Assembly: GCA_027596195.1 (NCBI GenBank) | Contig: JADGJG010000037.1 | Location: 1 to 64,000, forward strand | Source of the DNA: Podochytrium sp. JEL0797 | Lineage: Eukaryota > Chytridiomycota > Chytridiomycetes > Chytridiales > Chytriomycetaceae | Length of the DNA stretch: 64,000 nt | Direction: 5' to 3' | Shown here: positions 23,717-34,496 of the stretch, in pieces | Layout: each line of letters starts with the position of its first letter | How positions within the stretch are numbered: position 1 is the first letter of the stretch | Program-made: the position numbers and the translations under genes | The notes under the pieces: generated by a model | What the model was told of the DNA's origin: nothing | Seen by the model: only the letters and a program-made list of their open reading frames with translations | The model's database searches: none

Positions 23717-24773
23717 CTACATGGAATTCTCATCGAGACTCTTGAACCTTTCGGATCGGTCCCTCAATCCGATCGCCGGCGCGTCCCCCGCATCCTCCAC
23801 ATTTGCATCTTCGTTCTCCACTTGGCTGCTCAACCCAAACGCAAAGAATAAAAATATCAGCGAGTCAGACAGCCCATGCGCTGGCATTGTGATGGCTTGC
23901 ACCAAATAGAGCCAAAATGGGACTTCAACTTTCATCCCACTCATGATTCTGCTTGCCGAAGCAGGAATCCAACAGATTGCAACTCCGATCGATAGAAAGC
24001 CTGCTTTCAGAACGATGCGCGATTTTCCGGCGGAGAGGACTTTGCCGAAATATCCATCGGTCGCCCGCGCGATGGCCCGGACTTTCAAGTACACAGCGAC
24101 ATAGAGGCTAATGATGACAAGGGACTCAATCCAGAGAATGACGTAGAAGAGTGCGAGGCGAAGCTCTGAATATGCGTCAGCAATCCTGTTTTTGTCGCGA
24201 CTTTAAGTTATTCTTCAGCTTTTAAAATAAGGACCCACTTACCAGCACTCGAGCGTTGCATCACCAATTACCGGCCCGCGTTTCATCGTGGCTTGCGCGA
24301 CAAAGAGGGCACAGGTGAGCAGGGTGGCACTCCCCCACGCAAAAAGGTGGTACCAGCAACCATTTTTCGTGACCGTTGCGTCCCCGTCTGAGCAGATAAC
24401 AATATAGCAGTGCAGCGAGATGAGGAAATTCCACGAGGATGATGCGATGAAGAAGAACTGGACCATGATTCCTGCTTAATTGGTTGGAATCGTGCTAAAC
24501 ACGAGCAACCCCCCAGCGAGGATTCAGCTCACCTTGAATGAAACACATGGTACTCAATTCATCGGTTAGAGCAATGGTGCCAAACGAGAACGCCAGAGAC
24601 AGGAAGAAGTCGCAAGAAATGAGGCAGCAGAACATGTAGTTAACCATCGTTTGCAAGCGAGGCACGCGCCAGATGATCACAACCACGGTAATGCAAGCAA
24701 CGCATGAGATGGTCGAAACAACGTGCATGGCCATCTGCAGTGTGGCGTTCTGATCTGTCGAGAGCGAGGGCAT
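23717..24773 (-). CDS. CAR-like seven-transmembrane GPCR, copy B
   Basis: 312 aa, three exons (introns 24472-24532 and 24186-24242) at exactly the positions of the sister genes. The first two exons are very close to copy C, including the shared LTDELSTMCFIQ and HCYIVI segments. The last exon is the most divergent of the three: its tail reads SSQVENEDANVEDAG and lacks the GFKRMD ending of A and C. The N-terminal sequon NAT and helix motifs YHLFAWG and CWIPASASR are kept. The divergence of only the cytoplasmic end suggests changed desensitisation or G-protein contacts, which is an inference. Confidence 0.88.
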
Positions 24774-24869
24774 TCAAAAATCGTATTTCGGAGTCAAAAA
24801 TGGGCTTGAGGGGCACAATCCGAAGGTGGCACGCTCTCCCAGGAAAATTCAATTTACACAGTTTTTACA

Positions 24870-25963
24870 TCAAATTCTGACCTCGTCCATCCTCTTGAAC
24901 CCCATCGTTTCGTGGCCCCTCGATCCCCTGCTTCGTTCAACCAAACTGATTGCACAATTCCCACCCTCCTCCGACTCGCCATTTTCACTGCCAACCTGAT
25001 TCTTCAACCCAAACGCGAAAAACAAAAAGATGAGGGAGTCAAACAGTCCATGCGCTGGCATAGTGATGGCTTGCGCCAAATAGAGCCAAAATGGCACACC
25101 ATTCTCATTTCCGATCCAACCAATGACTCTACTCGCCGAAGCCGGAATCCAACAGACGGCAACCGCGATGGCCAGACACGCAGCTTTCAGAATGATCCGG
25201 GACTTGCCTTTGGACAGGACCTTGCCGAGATAGTTGTCGTTTGTGGCTTGAGCCATCGCGTGAATTTTGAAGTACACAGCGACGTAAAGGCCAATGATGA
25301 CAAGGTACTCGACCCATAGTATCATGTAGAAAAACGCGAGGCGAAGCTCAGAGTATTGCTCCGAAATCCTGTTGGTCGTGAGTTGAGTTTTCTTTGGCCA
25401 TTTGGCAAATTGAGTCGATGGAAGGCACATACCAGCATTCAAGAGTGGCATTTCCAATGATTTCTCCTCGTTTCAGGATAGCTTTTGCAATAAAGAGTGC
25501 ACAGGTGAGCAGGGTGGCACTCCCCCACGCAAACAGATGATACCGGCCGCCATTTTTCGCAACTCTTACGTCCCCATCTGAGCTGATAACAATATAGCAG
25601 TGCAGCGAGATGAGGAAATTCCACGAGGATGATGCGATGAAGAAGAACTGGACCATGATTCCTGCTTAATTGGTTGGAATGGTGCCAAACACGAGCAACC
25701 CCCCAGCGAGGATTCAACTCACCTTGAATGAAACACATGGTACTCAATTCATCGGTCAGAGCAATGGTGCCAAACGAGAACGCCAGAGACAGGAAGAAGT
25801 CGCAAGAAATGAGGCAGCAGAACATGTAGTTAACCATCGTTTGCAAGCGGGGCACGCGCCAGACGGCCATGAGCACGGTAACGCAAGCAACGCAGGAGAT
25901 GCTCGAGACAACGTGCATAGCCATCTGCAGCGTCGCATTCTGATTTGCCGAGAGGACAGCCAT
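24870..25963 (-). CDS. CAR-like seven-transmembrane GPCR, copy C
   Basis: 322 aa, three exons (introns 25662-25722 and 25369-25432). It is the most upstream member of the head-to-tail minus-strand array. Motifs as in copy A: NAT sequon, WRVPRLQTMVNYMFCC between helices 1 and 2, YHLFAWG in helix 4, CWIPASASR in helix 6, and the tail ending GFKRMDEVRI. The second exon matches copy B best, while the last exon matches copy A, a mosaic pattern that suggests conversion between copies. The 2-kb region upstream may hold its promoter. Confidence 0.88.
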
Positions 25964-28028
25964 CTTTGGGCTTGGGATTTTTTATTCCTGTGATCACCGT
26001 TTCGGAGGCGCGGGATTGGAGCCGAGCGGGCAAGAAAGCGGGTGTCTCTCGGGAGGCTGCACCTCGCAAGATCTCCTTCCGAAATTGGCGCCTCCTGCCG
26101 CATGACCCATCCAACAAATGTCATTTCGTTTCCTCCTTCCCCACAGTTGCAACATCAACACTCAGAAGGAATACAATACGTTCAAATGATGCGAGAATAC
26201 AAAAAGAGTATGAGATTCCGCCACTCACCATTCCCCTTCAGCAAACAACTGTGAACCATCATGGTTCAGAGTGGTGGAAGGGGAATGGGAGGAGGGGAGG
26301 GACAAGGGAGGGAGAAATGAGAGAAGGAGAGAGGAGAAAGGAGAGAAGAAGGGGGGAGGGGGGAAAAGGCAGAAAAGTGCAATCAACTCCATCTCGGCAA
26401 CCACCCCATGCAAAGCGACAAAAACCTCCCTCCCCCCGCACCCCAAATAATCCAAACCAAACGGACCCCCTCCGCCGCAACAGATCCCCTTACTCAGACA
26501 AGAGATGTTAAACAAGTCACAGAAAAGCTGACGCCGCAAGGAACAACACACAAAACAGCTGGGTTCCCCGCCCCCCGAATCCTCCCAAAACCACATCTAC
26601 CCCAAACAACACCAACCCACAGCCACATATTCCCCACAGCATTGTCAAAGCCAAATGGAACACAAGAGCACCAATCAGAGTGGCGGGATGTGTGAATCCC
26701 TAATGCGAGCACAAGACTCGCATTTCTCCAATCAAGCCCCAAAATCCCAACAAGCCTCAACAAAGGGTGGTCCACATGGAAAGGGAGCAGTATCGATAAA
26801 AAGGCATGACGGTGGCACAAGGAGAAAAAGGTGGTAGGGGGCTGAATGTGAAAGTCCTCACGGTTTTCGCTCTTCCCGACTCGAAGCTAACAAACGCCGT
26901 CTCTCATCCTTCCAAGGAGTCCCCCCACAGCTTCCCAGAGAATCCATTCGGCGCTGAACTAACAAGAGCAAAGAGTGGGGGGGTGAGTAAACGTCTAACA
27001 AATGGGTGGCTCGGAGAAACAAAAGGCGCCAAACAACAACACAATGAGGTCTCGCTGACACTAAAACTCCCCGAAACTCCCATCCATTCACCGCCAAGAA
27101 CAATCAGACCCCCAAGCTCCCACATCCCTCGCACAAACCAAAAAAAGCACCACACAAAGCCACACTCTTCCCTCTTTGAAAAAAAGGAACCCAAGGATTC
27201 CCTCCGCATAATCCCCACAACAAGGCACTCCTAAAAAGATCCGATCTTGTGATCCAACACGCTCGCATGGCAATCTCACTATCCCACAAAAATCCGGGGA
27301 ACACGAGAAACAGCATCGGAGGTTCGCTTTTGGTTGCACAGCACTCATTTGTATACCCCTCCTCGGCAACAGCAATCCCTCCTCATCTGCAAGCGGTCCG
27401 AGTTCAAAGAGGTCCAGTAAAAAAACTCGTTTTCCAAACGCGATAGGGAAGGGGGGTATCCGACAATTTCAATCACCCGATACGGCCACGTCCAACCGCA
27501 AGAGTGATAAATGGGCTTCTCTTTTTGAAGAAAGAAGAAAGACCGGCTCTCGCTGACGCAGGTGAGTCCCGGGTGGATCCCTCGTCAGTCTCGCTTTGAC
27601 ACAAAAAAGACAAGGAAACAGCAACAACTTAGGGTTAGGCAAGCCCCGCGGAGACGGGGATAGCTTAGAAGGAGGGAGTGCGTCTCGCAATGTGGGGGGG
27701 AGTGCAAGCGGGTGTGGCGTTGGCCACTTTTGTCTAGAGGTGGGGATAAAGGCGCTTTCACAAGTTTTGAGTGACGTGGTCGCTAGGCGGGGAGGGTCGC
27801 TTCGCTCTCAGGTAGATCGGGAAGGGGAGAAAAGGGGAGGGTCGGGGTCGCTCGCTGTTGTGTTGTTGGGCCATTCGATTCGCGGGGGAGGACGTGACAT
27901 TTTCTGCAAAAAGGCGGTCAGAAAAAAAACAACCAGCGATTCGCAGAACACAAGACGCGAGACCAAACAACGCGCGAGCGCGTGTTCAATTCCCTTTGGT
28001 AAAGTGGAATAAAGATCCCGGGATTCTT
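25964..28028. other. 2-kb intergenic region between GPCR array and PRP38
   Basis: No supported gene on either strand. The open frames are short, overlap on both strands and resemble no family. It holds an inverted repeat at 26228-26288, a strongly purine-rich plus strand from about 26269 to 26385, C-rich sequence up to about 27200, and G-rich sequence at 27640-27900. It lies upstream of GPCR copy C and downstream of PRP38, so it may hold the promoter of the receptor or an unrecognised non-coding RNA. Confidence 0.5.
26228..26288. repeat. Nested inverted repeats
   Basis: Outer arms ccattccccttc (26228-26239) and gaaggggaatgg (26277-26288) are exact reverse complements. Between them lies a second perfect palindrome, tgaaccat-c-atggttca (26252-26268). 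The whole can fold as a stem with an internal hairpin, or serve as paired binding sites. It is directly followed by the purine tract. Confidence 0.6.
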
Positions 28029-29666
28029 TTATTCCTTCAGCGGCTTCAAGCCCAAAGATATGCGCATCTTGTTGGTTTCCTCAATCGACATGGTCTCGCG
28101 ACTCCCTCCACCCGTTGCCCCACCATCGCTAGTTCGCGTCTCCGCAACCGCACTCGAATCCTTGGACTTTTTGAACAACGCGTTCACCTTTTTGCTGGAC
28201 CACTTCTTCTTTTTCTTGGCCGCATCCGCGTCTTCCGTTGACGGCTCGAACGGGTCCTTCTCCTCTTTCCTCTCGCGCTCTTCGCTGTGACGCCCTCCTT
28301 CAACATCCCTGCTTCGCCCTTCATCACGATCGCTGCGGTCCACATCGCGGCGATATGAGCGGTCATCTCCCCTGCGGTAACTGTCACCACGATCCTCCCT
28401 GCGGTCCAAGTCCCGACGTCTGTCTTCACGCGGGTCATCGCGATCGTAATACGGTCTCCTTTCACGACTGTCCCGTCTCCGGTGATCCCTGTCCCTCGAC
28501 CAATCGCGACTCCGGCCTGAATACGAATCGCGGTCTCGAGCATCGTAACGGTCCCGGTCCCGGTCCCGGCTGGAAACAACCCCCTCCTCGCGTCTGCGTC
28601 CAGAATCCTCCACAGGCTTTTCTCGAGCATCCAACTCCCTGCGACGCATCGCCTCCTCCCTCCCAGGATTCATCACCGGCCCGCTCTTGATTTCGTTCAC
28701 ATCGCCCACGCGCTCACCCATCTCCACATCAAGCTTCTCCACTTGCTCTCCTTCCTCACTCCCACTTTTCCCGTCCTCCTCCTCCTCCTCCTCCTCCTCC
28801 TTCGCCGCAGCAGCAGCCGCCGCTTCCTCTTCCTCCTCTTGCATCATGAGATCTAAATCCTCCTCCAACGGCGACACACGGTCTTCCAAGTCCTTGGCTT
28901 CCACGAGAACCGAGCGCTTCGTGATGCGTGGCAAAATGATTTCACACACGCGGTCGTTTCGGAGGAGGTTGTCGGCGAATTCGTCCATATACGACAGGTA
29001 ATAGTTTCCCTCTATGGTAATGATAAAGGATTGTTTGTTTTAGCCTTCTTCCAAACCAGAACAAAAAAAACAAAAGAAAAAAATAACACTCAACGAGGAT
29101 CCCGCATCCGCAACTTTCTCTTATCCAACAACAACGGTTCCAAATAATTGTAGCAGTCCACAGGCTTAAACGTCAACCGGATGTAAAACGCGGCGAGGGC
29201 CGTGAGATACTTGTGGTCTTCATTTTGAAGGTACACGGCAATGATGGACCGTTCAGGTTGCAGCTGAAGCAGGCGCAGTGTGAGACAGAGGAATTCAGTC
29301 GGTTTCTGCATCCCGAATTGACCGCCAATATAGTGCAGGTCGATGGCTTTGTCGACAATGGTTTCGGCTGGAGGGTTGAGAGGGGTTCAGGCATGGTTCC
29401 CATCAGGGCGGACTCAGAAGAGATAAGAATTGTCGTATTACCTGTCAGGGCGAAGCAGTGTTCCTTCCAGTAGACGGACTCATGAATTCGTGTTCGAATG
29501 ATTTTTTCAACCAGGTTCTGCGGGTCCTGGCCGTGGATAGAGCCGGCCTCTTGACCGTCTAAGATGAGTGGCATGATTAGCAAGCGAGAAAGCAGGACAA
29601 GGATGGCAGAAAGATGGGCTGTGCGCGGGAACGAGAGGGGACTGCGGACGAACCAACGTGAGACAT
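28029..29666 (-). CDS. PRP38: Pre-mRNA splicing factor PRP38A
   Basis: U4/U6.U5 tri-snRNP-associated factor needed to activate the spliceosome. 461 aa, four exons (introns 29559-29653, 29368-29441 and 29012-29094). The PRP38 domain is clear: SIHGQDPQNLVEKIIRTRI, YWKEHCFALTAET, IGGQFGMQKPTEFLCL and VDCYNYLEPLLLD. After the acidic linker (MMQEEEEE then an alanine run) comes a long RS/RD-rich tail (SRDRDRDRYD, RRDSRERRPYYD) as in animal PRP38A; yeast Prp38 lacks it. The first exon is only 13 nt (MSHV) with a GTTCGT donor and is the least certain part. Confidence 0.93.
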
Positions 29667-29739
29667 TTCGAGAAAAAAAAGTTGTTTTGGCAAACCAAGC
29701 GAAGTGGTTCACTCTTCGATGTTTCGGCCCTCTTTATTC

Positions 29740-30277
29740 TTAGTAAACAAACTGAAGAGCCTTGTGGGCAACGTTCAAAGTGGTTTTGCAAACAGGCAAC
29801 GGCTCGCCGCTGCAGTTCATGTGCCCGAGAACCCCCCCCCCCTGACAATATTCCAAAGCCGACACTTTGAAAATATCAAAAAACTCCATATGCATATGCG
29901 ACGCGTTGCTAAACGCGAGGAACCCCTTGATGAGCTGGAAACGCGACGCCTTCTTGGCCGTCACCACAAACAATGCCATGTCATCCATCTTGCAAGTCGG
30001 CGCAAAGGTCATGTCAAAACTCGGCATCGGCGTGTTGGAATCGGCCACGAAGCTTTGCGCGTGGAGGACTCGTTCCGTCAGGACGAGTTGGAAATCAATC
30101 TTGAGGGCAAGGAGAGTCGGTTTGACAAGAGAGGTCCAGATCTTGTTTCTTGAGACCCTTCTTGTGTCCGCCAATCGGGTTTACAAAGACAAGGATGCGC
30201 TTGCCGGACCAAATGCATCTACCAGTGGCATTGGATTCGGCGATTGCAGCGGCGAGGCGCTTTTGCGCGGAGACCAT
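29740..30277 (-). pseudogene. Internally deleted sphingosine kinase-like gene
   Basis: Two ends of a lipid-kinase gene joined without the middle. The start region has KRILVFVNPIGGHKKG, the phosphate-binding opening of the diacylglycerol/sphingosine kinase fold, followed by FQLVLTERVLHAQSFV as in sphingosine kinases. It then jumps to the C-terminal domain (PSFDMTFAP, DDMALFVVTAKKASR, GHMNCSGEPLP). The central GGDG-type catalytic block, normally 150-200 residues, is absent. A one-base frameshift near 30150 separates the start from the rest, and a poly-G run (on the minus strand) lies inside the C-terminal part. It cannot be active. It is either a true pseudogene or an assembly artefact; the neighbouring gene is also broken. 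Confidence 0.7.
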
Positions 30278-30718
30278 TTTCAGCGAATTTTTTTGGGACG
30301 TGTACGCTGCCGAGACACCCTTTTTTCGGCGCGTCAATTTGAGCGACGCGCTTTGATCAAAAAGAACTGAAGACGTAGTTACCGAATTAAATTGGTTGTT
30401 TTCCCTTGCCCTTCTTCTGCCAATTCAAATTCCCTCCTCTGCAACCAATACAACTCCCCGTTCCAAAAAAAATCATATATCCAATTAAAATAAGCATGTT
30501 TTCGTAAACAAAAATGGCCATCAGTTGCATCCCGACGGAGGGAAACGTATTTTCGAGTAGGCCAAAAACTAATGGGTCAATTGAAAAAGAAAATATATCG
30601 CTTTTCTGCTGTTTCCATCTTTGCGCTCGCTTTTCTTCTCGTTCTCGCCGCCGGTCCCTCAAAAGATGTGTGGTGGTTGATGGAAACAATAATCCCTCAC
30701 CCCCCCCCCCCCTCCCAG
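30278..30718. other. Non-coding stretch between two broken genes
   Basis: Contains no recognisable exon of the tryptophanyl-tRNA synthetase whose N-terminal half is missing just downstream, and none of the missing kinase middle. It ends in a 12-13 nt C run followed by tcccag, which acts as the splice acceptor of the first visible synthetase exon. The sequence is AT-rich around 30470-30600. Confidence 0.5.
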
Positions 30719-32033
30719 ATACCTGCAGGATGCATTCCACGCCCCGCTCGTGATCCAGCTCACGGACGACGAGAAGTTCCTGTTCAAGCAGGACCTCAAG
30801 CTTGACGAGGCGCACGCCTATGCGATCCAGAACGCCAAGGACATTATTGCGTTTGGATTCGACCCCAAGTTGACCTTCATGTTCAGCAACCTCGATTACA
30901 TGGGCGGCGGGTTCTACCAGAACGTGCTCAAGATTGCCAAGTGTGTCACGTACTCGCAGGCCAGGGCCGCGTTTGGATTTGTCGACAGGTGTGTGTGTTT
31001 TGCTTGTTTGAATACTACAACTTATAGTTCCTCACCTCACTAAACACAAATAACTAGTGACAATATCGGAAAAGTCCACTTTGCCGCCATCCAAGCCGCC
31101 CCGTCCTTCTCCAACACGTTCCCGCACATTTTCGGCACAAAGGGTGACATTCCGTGCTTGATTCCCTGCGCGATCGACCAGGACCCGTATTTCCGCATCA
31201 CGAGAGACGTGGCCGTGCGTTTGAAGTACCCGAAGCCGGCTTTGATTCATGCTCAGTTCTTCCCGGCTCTTCAGGTGAGGCCGCCGCCGTGATTTTGCGA
31301 GTTGTTTGAGCGAGTGGATGAATGGCCTGGGCTGAGGGCTGCGGCGAAATTGGTGGATCCACTGAACCAATTTGAATGCGGCTCCTTCTTCCGACGATCA
31401 GGAGCGATTGCAATACGCCTATCAGTTTCTGCTACGAATAACTCAAGCATCACCCACCCCCTCCTATCCATATGGTTCTGCGATTCTGCATGAGTTTTTG
31501 TTTCTAATTCACAACTCCCCCAACAAAAAAAAACAGGGAAGTGGAACCAAAATGAGTGCCTCGAAAGCCGAAACGGCCATTTACATCACCGACACTCCTG
31601 CCCAGATCAAAAACAAGATCAAGAAGCACGCTTTCTCTGGAGGTAACCCTCCCTCTTTTCTTCCTCTCCCCTCTCCCGAACCGCTCAATGTCAACAACCC
31701 CTCGCAGGAGGCGCCACCGCCGAACTCCACGCCCTTCACGGCGGAAACCCCGACGTGGACGTTTCCTTCCAATGGCTCCGTTTCTTCCTCGAATCGGACG
31801 AAGAACTGGCGACCCTCGAATCCACGTACCGCGCCGGCACGCTCTCGACCTCGAACCTGAAGCTTCGTTGCATTGAAGTCGTGACGCAGATTGTGACTGA
31901 GATTCAGGAACGTCGGAAGCTTGTGACGGATGAGCTTGTGAGGGAGTTTATGGATCCGACTGAGAAGAAGGTGGTGCAGTTGAGGGAGCCGGTGGGAGGG
32001 GTGGTTGTGGATGAGAAGAAGGGGAAGAAGTAG
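30719..32033 (+). CDS. WRS1: Cytosolic tryptophanyl-tRNA synthetase, 5'-truncated
   Basis: Class Ic synthetase that charges tRNA(Trp). Only the C-terminal two thirds is present, from [20 protein letters not shown] to the end. Introns are 30989-31057, 31276-31536 (long, 261 nt) and 31643-31706. Conserved blocks are [48 protein letters not shown], and the KMSAS signature followed by HAFSGG. The HIGH-like motif and everything before it should lie in exons just upstream, but nothing matching is found in the preceding 440 bp or between there and PRP38. The visible part begins at a normal splice acceptor, so the break falls inside an intron. As the gene is essential, an intact copy or an assembly fault is expected. 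Confidence 0.85.
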
Positions 32034-32236
32034 GAGGAGAGGGAAAGAGAAAACGATGAACTTTTGGAAAGAGAAAAAATAAACTCTCAAACAGTCATCA
32101 TTGTTTTTATGACCTGAAGGTGACAGTGCATCGACTGATTTAAGTTGCGAACGTTGAAATAATTCGATACGCATCGATTGTCATGCGCAAATATGTAACC
32201 GAATAAACGAACAAACATAATTTATTAAGAAAGAGA

Positions 32237-34017
32237 CTAATTATTATCGGGTGGTAGCATCGGCATCCCATGCTCATTCTGCCAAACCACATGCCCCTCC
32301 TGACTCGATGCCACCGACCCAGCTCGAGCCCCTACTCTCTTCACACCCCCAACTCTTCCCATAGGCGAAATCCTTCCCAACTGAATCCCTTCCCCACTCA
32401 CCTCCCTCTCGTCCCCGCCAGTCCCCTCCGTCATCCTGAAAAACTTTCTCTTCTGCGCACTCTCACTCACCCAACTACTACCCCCCGCCGCCCCCTTCTT
32501 AAACGAATGCGTCCCATACTTCTTGTACACCAAGAACCCAATCACAGCAAGGAAAAGAATCCCAACCAACGCCCCCACAAACGCAGCCACATTAAAAATA
32601 AAACCCGAAATCCCGCCCCCATCACTCCCGACCGGAGAATTCGCGGTCGTGATCCAGAATCTTCCGATATTCGGGGCAAACATGTTGGCTGCCGCGCACG
32701 GGGTCGCAGGGAGACTCAGCGATTTGGAAGCGGGGCATTGAGATGCAGCGACTTGGTAGTATCCTGCCGTGTTGGCCAGGTTTCGGAGGTAGTAGTGGTA
32801 GAATCCGGGGTTGTACGTGGACGAGAGCATGGCGATGATGTCGGCGAGGATCACTTCGGGTTGTGCGAAGCCCGATTGAAGGAAATCTGAAAAAGAAATT
32901 GTAAGAAAAATTCCACACACAGTTAAAAATAAATAACAAAACAAATCTCACCATCATACCCCGAAGCCGTTCGATCATCATACCTCCAAACCTGCGATGT
33001 AAACCCATTCAAAAACGGATACCCCTTCGACTCCGAATTAACCCCATAAACTCTACTCCAAAGCGTCAAATCATACGAAATCCCCGTATCCGGCGTAACA
33101 TCAAACACTGCGTCCGAAGCACTCGCAATCTGATTCCACGAGTTCAAATTCGTCGCAAACTGCGGATACGCCCCCGCATCCGTGAACAACACCTTCCAGA
33201 AATTCGTATTCGCAACCGAAACGACTTGATTCGTGGTCGCATTGATTTGGGAAACGAGAACCGTGGGAATAGCAGAAGCCGACCCTCCTACAGAATTCTT
33301 GAACGCCTGCACCTTCTGCTGCATACAAGAATAACTCGCTTCCACCGTCTGAATCGTACCCTGAGACTTCCCTTGAAACCCATAAAAGGCATCAAAAAAC
33401 AGAATCCACTCAAACGCCGCAAGCGGAGACACCTCCGACGAAATCAAAGCCTCGACATCAAATCCAGATTTGCCAAACACGGGAGTCCCAGCCGGAGCAT
33501 TCGTCACGTTTTTCACAATGTGAGACCCGAGAGTAAGTGAACAAGCTGAGGTGCATAGCTGCGGCGGGATGGCCGAGATGGTCGCAATCTGGCCCAGCCG
33601 TTCAATGAATCCCAGGACTCCGTTGGCAGTCACTTGAACAGAGGTTACAGGCACAACAATCGATCCGGGAGTCTAAATGTTTGGTTGTTTGAGAAATCCC
33701 GATGCGACACCAAATAAGATATGATTCGATTACCGCCGTTCCGGGTGCATTGCAAGCCGATAGAATCGACGTCTTTCCTCCGACTTGGAGGATGATTGTA
33801 TAGGGGGTCACTTGCATCTGGAAGTTCTTGGCGTATTGGAGAACTGTTCAGGGGGAATGAGTGAGTCGGTTAACCCGTGTAGAGCGCACGCACCAGTTCC
33901 TGTGAGCGAAGCAAACGGGGCAGATCCTTCCGCAAAGGGGCATGCATTGGTAGAGCTCTGAGCCACGACAAGCTGGGCAAGCGACAACGCCAGGAGCAAG
34001 AGGCGGTGCAAAATCAT
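32237..34017 (-). CDS. Solute-binding-protein-like type I membrane receptor
   Basis: 534 aa, four exons (introns 33844-33893, 33673-33733 and 32887-32951). Signal peptide (LLLLALSLAQLVVAQ), then a two-lobed extracellular domain resembling periplasmic iron/vitamin-B12-binding proteins: lobe linkage around GVLGFIERLGQIATI, then TVLVSQINATTNQ, the Trp-Arg segment VWRYDDRTASGYDDFLQS, and AQPEVILADIIAML. One helix near residue 440 (FVGALVGILFLAVIGFLVY) anchors it, and a basic cytosolic tail of about 80 residues follows. Bacterial relatives feed ABC importers; the fungus has no such importer in view, so a scavenging or sensing role is only an inference. Several cysteines suggest disulfides. Confidence 0.7.
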
Positions 34018-34496
34018 GGATGGAGATGAAACTTGGAACAGATTAAAAAATTAAAAAATTCCATTTCATTCCGAGTTTCAAGAGGGAAGAAGAGGAAAAA
34101 ACTATTTACGCGTTTTTAGATATTGCATTAAAGCGAGTCTCGTGGCGTGGAGTCAGGACTGCGGATCGCGATCGCAGGGAATCGAGCAGCTCTGCTCTGT
34201 GTCTTTGAGTGCGTCTTTTAAGGTCACTCCGAGCTCACCGCGCCTTCAATAAGCTCATTGGAAATGAATTTCCACCTTTTCCCGCATCGAAAACGGGAAA
34301 ATTCCATGGTCAGAATGGATTCGTTCATCCCTAAAAAGATGATCACTACGGCTTTAAGCTGCATGGAAATGAACGCGTCTTCTTTTACATTAGGTTCCAC
34401 ACGACCACCTTGGAGCAACACAACGCAAAGCTTGGAATATCCCTCCTCCCAAAGCGTTTTCTTTGTTTTTTTTTGCCAAAACACAACACGTCAAAA
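34018..34496. promoter_or_regulatory. Bidirectional intergenic region, receptor / TFIIIC
   Basis: 479 bp between two divergent start codons, so it must contain both promoters. A near-palindrome tgcggatcgcgatcgca lies near 34156-34172, and a T-rich tract ending ttttttttgcc precedes the TFC1 start. No gene is supported inside. Confidence 0.45.

Noticed and set aside
22506..25963. The receptors were considered a single misassembled gene repeated by error.
   Set aside because: The copies differ throughout, including intron sequence and tail length, so they are separate genes.
27629..27639. Telomere-like ttagggttagg in the intergenic region.
   Set aside because: Less than two repeats; expected by chance, and flanked by ordinary single-copy sequence.
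33940..33960. A tRNA-like ggtagagctc box.
   Set aside because: It falls in the signal-peptide exon of the membrane receptor and has no acceptor stem or T-arm around it.
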